A DNA stretch of 64,000 bases. Origin: Bacteroidetes bacterium HGW-Bacteroidetes-4. Lineage in GTDB: Bacteria > Bacteroidota > Bacteroidia > Bacteroidales > SZUA-534. Positions 27,046-35,144 of the stretch are shown one piece after another; position 1 is the stretch's first letter; every line of letters starts with the position of its first letter. A model generated the notes under the pieces. It ran no database searches, was not told where the DNA came from, and worked only from the letters and a program-made list of their open reading frames with translations. The position numbers and the translations under genes are program-made. The stretch lies in contig PHDD01000002.1 in assembly GCA_002840905.1 (NCBI GenBank), forward strand, positions 62,001 through 126,000. Reading direction: 5' to 3'.

Positions 27046-28596
27046 CTAAAAAGGTGCTTCGCCGGCTTCTTCAAATGTGTTATTAATATCAAGGCCTGCA
27101 TTACCAAACCCTGTATTCGACTGAATTCCAAGGCTTACGGCAGGTTCTGCTTCCTGATTCATTTTTGATGCGAACGTCATTCCATTGGTTACTGAATCAG
27201 AAGTTCCAAACGTTTCTTCCACATCGGTAAAGCGGGTAAATTCTTTTTTAAACCGTAGCCTTACATCGCCCACCGCGCCATTACGATGTTTTGCAATTAT
27301 TAATTCAGCCAAACCAATTAATGAATTCCCCATGGTGTCTTCGGTTATTCCAAAATATTCGGGCCGGTGAATAAACAATACCATATCGGCATCCTGTTCA
27401 ATTGCACCCGATTCGCGCAAATCGGAAAGTTGCGGACGTTTATCTCCGGCACGCATTTCGACCGAACGGTTTAGCTGTGAAAGGGCAATTATGGGTACAT
27501 TTAATTCTTTGGCAATGGCTTTTAATGATCGAGAAATGGTACTTACTTCCTGCTCTCGACTGGCCTGAACTCCGGCTGTCATCAATTGCAAATAGTCGAT
27601 AATTACCAATTCAATTTTATGCTGCATAACCAAGCGACGTAATTTGGCACGTAATTCAAATATTGATAAGGCTGGCGTGTCGTCAATATACATGGGTGCA
27701 TCTTCCAGATTCCGGATTTTGGTTTCCAATTGAGTCCATTCGTACGGAGCCAGTTTACCGTTTTTAATCTTATCACTTGCCAACTCGGCCTCGCTGGCTA
27801 TTAAACGATTTACCAGCTGAATGCTCGACATTTCAAGTGAAAAAACAGCTACCGCCCTTTTGTGATCAACGGCTATATTCCGGGCCATCGATAAAACAAA
27901 GGCTGTTTTACCCATTGCCGGACGGGCAGCAATAATTACCAAGTCCGATTTTTGCCAGCCTGATGTCATCCGGTCCAGTTCGGTAAAACCACTGGGAACA
28001 CCGCTTAAACCATCGGGACGCTTTCCTGCTTCTTCAATCTGATGAATGGCATCGCGGATAACCGCATCAATACGCGATACTTCCTTTTTTATATTTCCTT
28101 CGGCAATATTAAACAAATCGCGTTCGGCCTGATCAAGCATATCAGCCACATCGTCTGATTCGCCAAATGCCCGTCGTTGAATATCGGAACCTACACGAAT
28201 TAATTCGCGTTGAATAAATTTTTGCGCAATAATCCGGGCGTGATATTCCAAGTGAGCGGTTGAAGCTACCTTATTGGTTAACTGAGCTAAATAAAATGGC
28301 CCGCCAACTTCATCAATCTCGTCGGTAATTTTAAGTTGCTGAGCTACCGTATGGATATCAATGGGTTTGTGTTCAAGCGATAAGGACAATATGGCTTTGA
28401 ATATTTTATTGTGGGCATCGTTGTAAAAGCAATCAGGGTTTAAAATATCGACCACGGTATGTACCGCGTCTTTTTCTAACATAAGTGCCCCCAATACGGC
28501 TTCTTCAAACTCTACCACCTGAGGCGGAACTTTACCAAAATCGGTACTCAGCTTATCGTTATTGGTTTTTTTGTTGTAATTCCGTTTCTCTGCCAT
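27046..28596 (-). CDS. dnaB: Replicative DNA helicase DnaB
   Basis: The hexameric helicase that unwinds DNA at the replication fork. The N-terminal primase-interacting domain (about residues 22-125, P-P-Q-V-V-E-F-E-E-A-V-L-G-A-L-M) is followed by a RecA-like motor with Walker A A-R-P-A-M-G-K-T-A and Walker B L-V-I-I-D-Y-L-Q-L-M. The L-S-D-L-R-E-S-G-A-I-E-Q-D-A-D segment is also typical. No intein is visible. The 516-residue length includes an Asn/Glu-rich C-terminal tail. It is single, with a -7 element upstream. Confidence 0.97.
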   Translation of the reverse strand: MAEKRNYNKKTNNDKLSTDFGKVPPQVVEFEEAVLGALMLEKDAVHTVVDILNPDCFYNDAHNKIFKAILSLSLEHKPIDIHTVAQQLKITDEIDEVGGPFYLAQLTNKVASTAHLEYHARIIAQKFIQRELIRVGSDIQRRAFGESDDVADMLDQAERDLFNIAEGNIKKEVSRIDAVIRDAIHQIEEAGKRPDGLSGVPSGFTELDRMTSGWQKSDLVIIAARPAMGKTAFVLSMARNIAVDHKRAVAVFSLEMSSIQLVNRLIASEAELASDKIKNGKLAPYEWTQLETKIRNLEDAPMYIDDTPALSIFELRAKLRRLVMQHKIELVIIDYLQLMTAGVQASREQEVSTISRSLKAIAKELNVPIIALSQLNRSVEMRAGDKRPQLSDLRESGAIEQDADMVLFIHRPEYFGITEDTMGNSLIGLAELIIAKHRNGAVGDVRLRFKKEFTRFTDVEETFGTSDSVTNGMTFASKMNQEAEPAVSLGIQSNTGFGNAGLDINNTFEEAGEAPF

Positions 28597-28622
28597 TATT
28601 TTCTTCCGTTTTTTAAAGAAAA

Positions 28623-28630
28623 CAAAGGTA
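28623..28630 (-). promoter_or_regulatory. Putative -7 element of dnaB
   Basis: The minus strand reads TACCTTTG, matching TAnnTTTG, 27 bases before the dnaB start, in the divergent gap with ispE. The -33 region is not convincing. Confidence 0.4.
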
Positions 28631-28728
28631 GAAAAAGAACGCTGTTCACCCTAAGTTGTCGGAAGGATATTTATTAAAAAATAACGCACAACTTTATGAA
28701 CCAAAATTATATTTTTGTTGAAAAAAAA

Positions 28729-29556
28729 ATGATAGTCTATCCCAACGCTAAAATAAACCTGGGTTTAAGCATTGTTAATAAACGACCCGATGGTTTCCAT
28801 TCGATTGAAACGGTAATGTATCCTATTCCACTTTTTGATAAAATTACTCTAATACCAATTGAAAACTATACAGGTGCTGAAAAATTGGTGTTTTCATCGT
28901 CGGGATTAACTATTGATGGAGAACTGGAAAACAACTTGATAGTTAAGGCTTTTAAATTAATTAATGACGATTTAAACATAGCGCCGACTCAAATTCATCT
29001 GGAAAAAAACATTCCCTTTGGAGCCGGATTAGGAGGTGGTTCAGCCGATTGTGCCTTTACTATAAACGCACTCAACCAACTATATGACTTAAAACTTACT
29101 AACAAACAAATGGAATATTATGCCGCTCAGCTGGGCAGTGATTGTCCGTTTTTTATTAAAAACAAACCAGCTCTGGCAAAAGGGCGTGGCGAAATGTTAA
29201 GCGAAATTTCAGTGAATTTAAAGGGATGGCATCTTGCATTGGTAATTCCACCGGTTGGCATAAACACCAAACAGGCTTACAGCCTTGTTGAGCCAAAAAC
29301 ACCAAAAAAACCTGTTGAAGAAACTATAAAACAGCATATTGAACAGTGGAAGCACAACTTAGAAAATGATTTTGAAATATCGGTTTATAAACAATTACCT
29401 GAGATTGAACAGGTAAAAACAACGCTTTATGAACTTGGTGCTGCATACGCTTCCTTATCGGGAAGCGGTTCGGCATCGTTTGGTATTTTTAATACCGTAC
29501 TAAATATAAAAGCGTATTTTCCGGAAAACTATTTTGTATGGACAAGCCAATTATAG
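28729..29556 (+). CDS. ispE: 4-diphosphocytidyl-2-C-methyl-D-erythritol kinase
   Basis: A GHMP kinase of the non-mevalonate isoprenoid pathway. The start chosen is the ATG at 28729, which gives M-I-V-Y-P-N-A-K-I-N-L-G-L, the usual N-terminus. An in-frame ATG at 28696 would add 11 residues without family support. The ATP loop is P-F-G-A-G-L-G-G-G-S-A-D, and the C-terminal G-S-G-S-A-S-F-G is also typical. The product feeds UppS encoded elsewhere in the window. A 12-bp hairpin follows. Confidence 0.94.
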   Translation: MIVYPNAKINLGLSIVNKRPDGFHSIETVMYPIPLFDKITLIPIENYTGAEKLVFSSSGLTIDGELENNLIVKAFKLINDDLNIAPTQIHLEKNIPFGAGLGGGSADCAFTINALNQLYDLKLTNKQMEYYAAQLGSDCPFFIKNKPALAKGRGEMLSEISVNLKGWHLALVIPPVGINTKQAYSLVEPKTPKKPVEETIKQHIEQWKHNLENDFEISVYKQLPEIEQVKTTLYELGAAYASLSGSGSASFGIFNTVLNIKAYFPENYFVWTSQL

Positions 29557-29560
29557 AATA

Positions 29561-29589
29561 AATAAAGGTAGCGCGAGGCTACCTTTATT
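29561..29589. terminator. Hairpin between convergent ispE and the biotin carrier gene
   Basis: A 12-bp perfect stem with a 5-base loop (GCGAG) starts 5 bases after the ispE stop and touches the stop codon of the opposite gene. It is well placed to end both transcripts, although the T-tract on each side is short. Confidence 0.7.
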
Positions 29590-29911
29590 ATTCAATTTCA
29601 ATTAACAAATGTTGTTTGGGAACCCGGTCGCCCTCTTTTACATGAATAACTTTCACAGTTCCTGAAATTGGTGAAACCACTATGTTTTTCATTTTCATAG
29701 CTTCAAGCAAAAGTAACTTTGTTCCTTCTTTTACTTTTTGTCCCTGAGTAACATATATTTTCGGAATATTCCCCGGAATATAAGCTTTAACCATTTTTTC
29801 GTTGGGGGCTTCCCAGCTAACTCTGTTTTTAAACTTGGTAGTTAAAGTAGTTTTATATTTAGTCCCATCAATACAGAGTATTTCATATTTTTCTTTCTTT
29901 GCCATAGCCAT
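29588..29911 (-). CDS. Biotin carboxyl carrier protein of an acyl-CoA (de)carboxylase
   Basis: The biotinyl domain occupies about residues 40-107, with the biotinylation motif E-A-M-K-M (Lys73) and flanking glycine turns P-I-S-G-T-V. The N-terminal 40 residues form a short strand-rich linker. I place the start at the ATG at 29911, just after the upstream stop codon (107 aa). A longer in-frame start would overlap the carboxyltransferase coding region and is less likely. It carries CO2 for the adjacent carboxyltransferase. Confidence 0.88.
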   Translation of the reverse strand: MAMAKKEKYEILCIDGTKYKTTLTTKFKNRVSWEAPNEKMVKAYIPGNIPKIYVTQGQKVKEGTKLLLLEAMKMKNIVVSPISGTVKVIHVKEGDRVPKQHLLIEIE

Positions 29912-29915
29912 AGAT

Positions 29916-31460
29916 TTAAAATGGAGGAATTCCGTGTTTTTTCTTTGGACGTCCATCGTTTTTGTTTTTTGAAACATCGATGGCATGAATCAACAGGTTA
30001 CGGGTTTCCGACGGTTCAATAACCGTGTCGATATAACCTTTTGCCGCAGCTACATAAGGATTGGCAAATTTTTCCTTATATTCTTCAACTTTAATTTTCC
30101 GCATTTCATCAGGATTCTCAGCTTCCATTATTTCTTTACGGAAAATAATATTTGCAGCTCCTTCGGGTCCCATAACAGCAATTTCGGCACTTGGCCAGGC
30201 AAATACAAAGTCGGCCCGTAAGTGGCGTGAATTCATCGCAATGTATCCGCCACCATAGGCTTTACGCAGAATCACAGTAATTTTTGGAACGGTTGCTTCG
30301 CTATAAGCGTACAGAATTTTTGCTCCATGGCGGATAACTCCGGCATGTTCCTGATCCACTCCGGGCAGATAACCGGGAAGATCTTCGAGCGTAACCAAAG
30401 GAACATTAAATGCATTACAATACCTGATAAAACGAGCGGCTTTATCGGAACTGTCGCAATCGAGCACACCGGCTAAAACCAGCGGTTGATTCGCTACAAA
30501 TCCAACGGTTTCGCCATTAATCCGGCCAAAACCAATTACAATATTGCGGGCAAAATCGGTCATCACTTCAAAAAAGTCGGAATCATCGGCAATGGAACGA
30601 ATAACATCGCGCACATCGTAAGGCTGCGAAGCATCGCTGGGAACAATTTTATCAATTTTATATTCCGATTTTGGCTCCTTGGGTGGAAACGGACGGGCTT
30701 TTTGGCCATTGTTCCAGGGTATGTAAGTTATCAGCTTCTTAATCTGTTCAAAACACTCCATTTCGCTTTTTGCAAAAAAATGAGCGTTTCCGGTAATCTC
30801 ACTGTGAACTTTGGCTCCGCCAAGCTCTTCCATCGAAATTTCTTCACCTAAAACGGTTTTAATAACTTCGGGCCCGGTAATAAACATTTTTGAGATGTTC
30901 TCAACCACAAAAACAAAATCGGTAAGTGCAGGAGAATAAACAGCACCACCGGCACATGGACCAAGAATTACTGACAATTGAGGAATTACTCCGGATGATA
31001 GCGTGTTTCTAAAGAAAATTTCGCCGTAACCTGCCAGTGAGTTTACACCTTCCTGAATACGGGCTCCACCAGAATCGTTAATTCCAATCAATGGAACACG
31101 CATTTTTAGTGCATGATCCATAATTTTGGTAATTTTTCGGGCATGCATTAATCCCAGTGAACCACCTGCCACAGTGAAATCCTGGGCATAAATACAAATG
31201 GGAGCACCATAAATTGTTCCGGTTCCTGTAATTACCCCATCACCATGCAGTATTTTCGTTTCCATCCCAAAATCACGGGCTTCGTGAGCTACAAACATAT
31301 CGTATTCATGAAAGGAATCGGGATCGAGAAGAGATAAAATACGTTCGCGGGCGGTAAGTTTACCAATCGCTTTTTGTTTTTCGATTGCTTTTTCGCCTCC
31401 CCCAAGTTGTACTTGTTCTCTTCTTTTTAAGAGTTCACGCGTTTTTTGTTTCAACGACAT
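29916..31460 (-). CDS. Acyl-CoA carboxyltransferase (propionyl-CoA carboxylase beta or methylmalonyl-CoA decarboxylase alpha)
   Basis: A 514-residue carboxyltransferase with two crotonase-like domains. The N-half has L-T-A-R-E-R-I, then G-S-L-G-L-M-H-A-R-K-I, I-N-D-S-G-G-A-R-I-Q-E-G and G-P-C-A-G-G-A-V-Y-S-P. The C-half has D-L-P-G-Y-L-P-G and G-G-Y-I-A-M-N-S-R. It transfers carboxyl groups between biotin and propionyl-CoA or methylmalonyl-CoA. No biotin carboxylase, OadG or sodium-pump beta subunit lies nearby, so direction and partner cannot be settled. It is translated just ahead of its biotin carrier. Confidence 0.9.
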   Translation of the reverse strand: MSLKQKTRELLKRREQVQLGGGEKAIEKQKAIGKLTARERILSLLDPDSFHEYDMFVAHEARDFGMETKILHGDGVITGTGTIYGAPICIYAQDFTVAGGSLGLMHARKITKIMDHALKMRVPLIGINDSGGARIQEGVNSLAGYGEIFFRNTLSSGVIPQLSVILGPCAGGAVYSPALTDFVFVVENISKMFITGPEVIKTVLGEEISMEELGGAKVHSEITGNAHFFAKSEMECFEQIKKLITYIPWNNGQKARPFPPKEPKSEYKIDKIVPSDASQPYDVRDVIRSIADDSDFFEVMTDFARNIVIGFGRINGETVGFVANQPLVLAGVLDCDSSDKAARFIRYCNAFNVPLVTLEDLPGYLPGVDQEHAGVIRHGAKILYAYSEATVPKITVILRKAYGGGYIAMNSRHLRADFVFAWPSAEIAVMGPEGAANIIFRKEIMEAENPDEMRKIKVEEYKEKFANPYVAAAKGYIDTVIEPSETRNLLIHAIDVSKNKNDGRPKKKHGIPPF

Positions 31461-31618
31461 AATTAGTTTTTTTGGTTAAACATCATAGAACCAGGCATTT
31501 ATTAAAAATGCACAAATTCTGCTTACCTGTGTAATTTAGGCCTGCAAGTTAAACATTTTTTAAATACACGACCAGAAAGAAAACTGAGATTTGCCGTTGT
31601 TTATATAAGAAAAAAACA

Positions 31619-32695
31619 CTATCGTGAGGCCCTTACATATAGTCCAAAACCGATAAGTGAATATACTATGTTGGGTATCCAAACGGCTAATAAAGGATCA
31701 ACATTGGCATTGGTAGCTAAAACGGTAGAAACCTGCATAAACATAATGTAAGTAAAGGCTAAAAATATACCTATCCCCACATTCATTCCAATGCCACCCC
31801 GGGTTTTTCGCGATGAGATGCTCATTCCGATTACCGTTAAAATGATGGTAGAAAAAGGATAGGCAAAGCGCTCAAATTTTTCAATTTGCCATAGCGTAAC
31901 ATTATCGGAACCACGCAATTTTTCCTCTTCAATAAAATCGTTGAGTTCGTTATAATTCATAGCCTCAACAACATTTACCCGTCGGCTGTAATCGGAGGGA
32001 TGCATATTTATTGTTGTATCAATTTGCTTACCTGTACTAATAATTTCGCGCCCGGCCAAAATTTCACGAATGGTATAATTGGTAATTTTCCATTTATTGA
32101 TTGAGGTGTCCCATTGAGCATAATCGGAAAGAAGTTTTGACTTTAGGACACCATCTTGAAATTCTTCCATCGAAAATTTATAGGCAATATTGTGCACGTT
32201 ATTATAGCTTTCCATATAAATAAATACTCCGGGCAATATCTGACGGTGAATATTTTTTTCTTCGTATCGATACCGGTTTTTAATGTATTTCTCCTCAAAC
32301 TCAAGTCGACGCTCGTTAGCTGGTGGAATTATCCAGTTTATGAGCATATATGAAAAAATGGTAAGTAATAAAGCTGAAGTAAGGTAAGGAACCATAAGCC
32401 GGCGAAAACTTATTCCACTACTTAAAATGGCAATAATTTCAGAATTTCCGGCAAGCTTTGATGTAAAAAAGATAACAGAAATAAAGGTAAATAAAGCACT
32501 AAACAGATTGGCAAAATAAGGAATAAAATTAAAGTAATAATCAAACACAATGGCCTTAAGCGGAGCCTCACGTTCAATAAAATCATCGATTTTTTCCGAG
32601 ACATCGAAAATAACTACGATAACAATAATCAAGAGGAGCGAAAAAAAGAATGTCCCGAGGAATTTAAGTATTATGTAGCGATCTAGCTTTTTCAA
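31619..32695 (-). CDS. LptF/LptG-family permease (YjgP/YjgQ)
   Basis: A 358-residue inner-membrane protein with about three transmembrane helices at each end (for example residues 9-30 and 50-75, and three near 275-355) and a periplasmic beta-jellyroll between. This is the architecture of the LptF/LptG subunits that, with LptB, extract lipopolysaccharide from the inner membrane. The short N-terminal M-K-K-L-D-R-Y-I-I-L-K-F-L is typical. It follows tgt by 37 bases in the same direction. F versus G cannot be told from sequence alone. Confidence 0.88.
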   Translation of the reverse strand: MKKLDRYIILKFLGTFFFSLLLIIVIVVIFDVSEKIDDFIEREAPLKAIVFDYYFNFIPYFANLFSALFTFISVIFFTSKLAGNSEIIAILSSGISFRRLMVPYLTSALLLTIFSYMLINWIIPPANERRLEFEEKYIKNRYRYEEKNIHRQILPGVFIYMESYNNVHNIAYKFSMEEFQDGVLKSKLLSDYAQWDTSINKWKITNYTIREILAGREIISTGKQIDTTINMHPSDYSRRVNVVEAMNYNELNDFIEEEKLRGSDNVTLWQIEKFERFAYPFSTIILTVIGMSISSRKTRGGIGMNVGIGIFLAFTYIMFMQVSTVLATNANVDPLLAVWIPNIVYSLIGFGLYVRASR

Positions 32696-32732
32696 ATTGG
32701 TTTATGTTAATGTGCCAAATGTATAATTAATA

Positions 32733-33863
32733 TTATAACCTTCTATCTAATTTCTTTACCATTTGTTCTTTCCATTCGGTAAACCTACCCTCTTCAATTT
32801 TAGTACGTGCGGTTTCAACCAACCAAAGATAAAATGCCAGATTATGAATACTTGCAATCTGCATGCCCAACAATTCTTTTGAAACAAATAAATGTCGCAA
32901 ATAGGCTTTGGTGTAATAGCTGTCAACAAAAGAAGTGCCATTGGGATCGAGCGGTGAGAAATCGTTTTCCCATTTCTTGTTCTTCATATTCATAATGCCT
33001 TCGCTGGTAAAAACCATGCCATTGCGCCCATTACGCGTGGGCATTACACAATCGAACATATCAACACCGCGACTAATTCCTTCGAGAATATTTACCGGAG
33101 TTCCTACTCCCATTAAATAACGGGGTTTATCTTTAGGCAAAATGGCATTTACAATTTCTGTCATGGCGTACATATCTTCAGTAGGTTCTCCAACCGAAAG
33201 CCCACCAATGGCATTTCCTTCACAGCCCAGTTCAGCAATTTCGTAAGCTGCTTTTTTCCGTAATTCCGGATGCACTCCTCCCTGCACAATAGGGAAAAAA
33301 GTTTGCTGGTGCCCGTAAAGCGGTTTGGTTTCTTTAAAACGTTTTATTCCTCGATGCAACCAACGCATGGTTAAGTCGAGCGATTTACTGGCGTATTTAT
33401 AATCGGCTGTTCCCGGGGGGCATTCGTCGAGAGCCATCATAATATCGGCTCCAATTACACGCTGAATATCGACAACACTTTCAGGAGTAAAAATATGTTT
33501 CGATCCATCAATATGTGAACTGAACTTGGCTCCTTCTTCAACCAATTTTCGGTTTGCAGAAAGAGAAAAAACCTGGTAACCACCCGAATCGGTTAAAATG
33601 GGCTTATTCCAATTCATGAATTTATGCAAACCTCCGGCCTGCTTCATAATATTCATTCCCGGACGTAAATACAAATGATAAGTATTTCCCAGTATTATCT
33701 GTGCTTTTATATCGTCGTTTATTTCACGCTGGTGAATTCCTTTTACCGAACCTACCGTACCCACAGGCATAAAAATAGGTGTTTGAATGGTTCCGTGGTC
33801 GGTCGTAATTTCTCCCCTTCTGGCTGATGATTTGGCATCAGTTTTTAACAACTTGAAATCCAT
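32733..33863 (-). CDS. tgt: tRNA-guanine transglycosylase, lacking the zinc-binding cysteines
   Basis: It exchanges G34 for a queuosine precursor in tRNAs with GUN anticodons. The catalytic aspartates are present: Asp92 in T-D-S-G-G-Y-Q-V-F, and Asp271 in F-D-C-V-M-P-T-R-N-G-R-N-G. The usual C-terminal zinc site C-x-C-x2-C is absent. The aligned positions read G309, S311 and D314 (P-N-G-T-S-F-V-D-S-Y-Y), while the ligand-type His340 in S-I-H-N-L remains. The 376-residue length is normal. It heads a tgt-lptG-like operon. Confidence 0.93.
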   Translation of the reverse strand: MDFKLLKTDAKSSARRGEITTDHGTIQTPIFMPVGTVGSVKGIHQREINDDIKAQIILGNTYHLYLRPGMNIMKQAGGLHKFMNWNKPILTDSGGYQVFSLSANRKLVEEGAKFSSHIDGSKHIFTPESVVDIQRVIGADIMMALDECPPGTADYKYASKSLDLTMRWLHRGIKRFKETKPLYGHQQTFFPIVQGGVHPELRKKAAYEIAELGCEGNAIGGLSVGEPTEDMYAMTEIVNAILPKDKPRYLMGVGTPVNILEGISRGVDMFDCVMPTRNGRNGMVFTSEGIMNMKNKKWENDFSPLDPNGTSFVDSYYTKAYLRHLFVSKELLGMQIASIHNLAFYLWLVETARTKIEEGRFTEWKEQMVKKLDRRL

Positions 33864-33882
33864 AATCTTAATTTAAGGGTGG

Positions 33883-33890
33883 CAAAGATA
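33883..33890 (-). promoter_or_regulatory. Putative -7 element of the tgt operon
   Basis: On the minus strand it reads TATCTTTG, a full TAnnTTTG match, 20 bases before the tgt start. No clear -33 TTG is seen. Confidence 0.42.
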
Positions 33891-33948
33891 AGTAAAAACT
33901 AACTTTTAAAATACTATCGAAATGTTAGTTTTTACTGGTTAGAAAATA

Positions 33949-33977
33949 TTGTTGTTTAAAATAAACACCTATATTTG
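33949..33977 (+). promoter_or_regulatory. Promoter of arsenic module 1
   Basis: TTG at 33949-33951, then 18 bases, then TATATTTG at 33970-33977. This is a full match to the Bacteroidota promoter pattern, 21 bases before the arsR1 ATG. The downstream operator overlaps the -7 box. Confidence 0.65.
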
Positions 33978-33996
33978 TTCGTAATTTAACGAACAA
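33975..33996 (+). promoter_or_regulatory. Operator of arsR1 (inverted repeat)
   Basis: Perfect 8-bp arms TTGTTCGT and ACGAACAA with a 6-base spacer. The site overlaps the -7 box and ends 2 bases before the arsR1 start, so a bound ArsR dimer would block initiation. The half-site recurs at 34303-34328. Confidence 0.7.
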
Positions 33997-33998
33997 CA

Positions 33999-34298
33999 AT
34001 GAAAATAAGTAGCGTAATAACCGACACTCAGAAAAAAACAGCCCGTTATGCTAAAGCACTTGGGCATCCGGTTCGTATGTATGTTATGGATTTGCTCAGC
34101 AAACAAAGTTGCTGTTATAGCGGCGATTTAACCGAAGAGTTACCCATTGCTAAATCGACCCTGTCGCAACATTTAAAAGAGCTAAAAGAGGCCGGATTAA
34201 TTCAGGGTGAAATTGAATCCCCTAAAATAAAATATTGTATAAATAAAGAAAACTGGGCCGAAGCCCAACAGTTATTTAAATCGTTCTTTAATCTTTAA
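33999..34298 (+). CDS. arsR: ArsR-family transcriptional repressor (arsR1)
   Basis: A 99-residue winged-helix repressor. The L-G-H-P-V-R-M-Y-V-M-D-L-L segment and the recognition helix K-S-T-L-S-Q-H-L-K-E-L are standard for SmtB/ArsR proteins. A Cys pair (Cys38 and Cys39 in S-K-Q-S-C-C-Y-S-G-D-L) lies where E. coli ArsR has its As(III)-binding C-V-C, and Cys80 may be a third ligand. It probably represses its own operon through the TTGTTCGT operator and releases DNA on binding arsenite or an organoarsenical. It resembles arsR2 closely in its C-half. Confidence 0.88.
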   Translation: MKISSVITDTQKKTARYAKALGHPVRMYVMDLLSKQSCCYSGDLTEELPIAKSTLSQHLKELKEAGLIQGEIESPKIKYCINKENWAEAQQLFKSFFNL

Positions 34299-34302
34299 AA
34301 AA

Positions 34303-34328
34303 GTTCGTTTTTTTTTCGAATAACGAAC
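34303..34328 (+). promoter_or_regulatory. Second arsR1-type operator between arsR1 and the thioredoxin gene
   Basis: The half-sites GTTCGTT (34303-34309) and AACGAAC (34322-34328) form a perfect 7-bp inverted repeat, with 12 bases between, just after the arsR1 stop. They reuse the GTTCGT core of the promoter-proximal operator. A nested TTCG/CGAA pair lies inside. No -7 box is obvious nearby. Confidence 0.5.
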
Positions 34329-34381
34329 AGAAACTTAATGTTAATTGCCTTATGAATTTTGAAAATTTAAAACCCATTGCT

Positions 34382-34621
34382 ATGGAAATTAAAATTTTAG
34401 GTACCAGTTGCCCCAAATGCAAAAGTTTGGAACAAGCTGCCAAAACGGCTGTGGCCGAACTGGGAATTGATGCCATTGTTGAAAAAGAAGAAGACATTAT
34501 GAATATAATGAATTATGGCATTATGCACACGCCTGGCCTGGTTATCAACGGAAAAGTAATTGTGTCGGGACGTGTACCTTCGATGAGTGAATTAAAACAT
34601 TTTATAAACCAAAACAAATAA
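34382..34621 (+). CDS. Small thioredoxin-fold redox protein (TM0996/MTH895 type), possible ArsE
   Basis: From the ATG at 34382 this is a 79-residue single-domain protein starting M-E-I-K-I-L-G-T-S-C-P-K-C, with redox Cys10 and Cys13, and a cis-Pro loop H-T-P-G-L-V-I-N-G. An in-frame ATG at 34352 would add ten residues. I prefer the internal start because the family normally begins at the first strand. There is no signal peptide, so it is cytosolic. It lies 4 bases before arsF. In the described arsEFG set this position may correspond to ArsE, but I have not verified that. Confidence 0.85.
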   Translation: MEIKILGTSCPKCKSLEQAAKTAVAELGIDAIVEKEEDIMNIMNYGIMHTPGLVINGKVIVSGRVPSMSELKHFINQNK

Positions 34622-34625
34622 ACCT

Positions 34626-35039
34626 ATGCGCTATTTATTATTGACATTAATAACTGTGGTTGGCCTGAGTACAAACTCAGGATGCACCAATGCTACAAAA
34701 AGAACCGAACAAACAGCAAATATTTCAGCCCGGGGAGTAAATGTTTATTATTTTCACTATTCACGCCGTTGCCTTACATGCAATGCTGTTGAAACCGTTT
34801 CGAAAAGTGCACTATCCGAGTTGTTCAACAATAAAGTAAACTTTACCAGCTACAATCTGGATGAAGCCGATGGTGAATCAAAAGGTAAGGAACTTGAAAT
34901 TTCAGGACAAACTTTATTGGTGGTTTCGGGCGAAACAAGAATAAACCTGACCAACGAAGGGTTTATGCATGCCCGTAACAATCCTGAAAAATTAAAAGCA
35001 ATTCTAAAAGAAAAAATTGAGCCCTTACTAAAACAATAA
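34626..35039 (+). CDS. arsF: ArsF-family exported thioredoxin-like protein
   Basis: A 137-residue exported protein. The hydrophobic N-terminus ends N-S-G-C, so Cys20 may be lipidated, although the lipobox is not ideal. The mature part has a thioredoxin-like pattern: V-Y-Y-F-H-Y-S-R-R-C-L-T-C with Cys49 and Cys52, then a Q-T-L-L-V-V strand. It matches the family named nitrophenyl compound nitroreductase subunit ArsF. No flavin site is visible, so a thiol-redox role is at least as plausible. Neighbours are the cytosolic thioredoxin protein and ArsG. Confidence 0.78.
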   Translation: MRYLLLTLITVVGLSTNSGCTNATKRTEQTANISARGVNVYYFHYSRRCLTCNAVETVSKSALSELFNNKVNFTSYNLDEADGESKGKELEISGQTLLVVSGETRINLTNEGFMHARNNPEKLKAILKEKIEPLLKQ

Positions 35040-35144
35040 GTTCAGTTTAATCAATTGATGATTAATAAGCAGTTTCGGGAATATTTTTTTTTGAATTTTC
35101 TGTAATTCAGGAAAATTTATATCTTTTATTATAGCAATCAAAAC

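Noticed and set aside
29912-29986. Longer start for the biotin carrier gene
   Set aside because: It overlaps the coding end of the carboxyltransferase and adds residues without domain character. Starts at 29911 or 29905 fit better.
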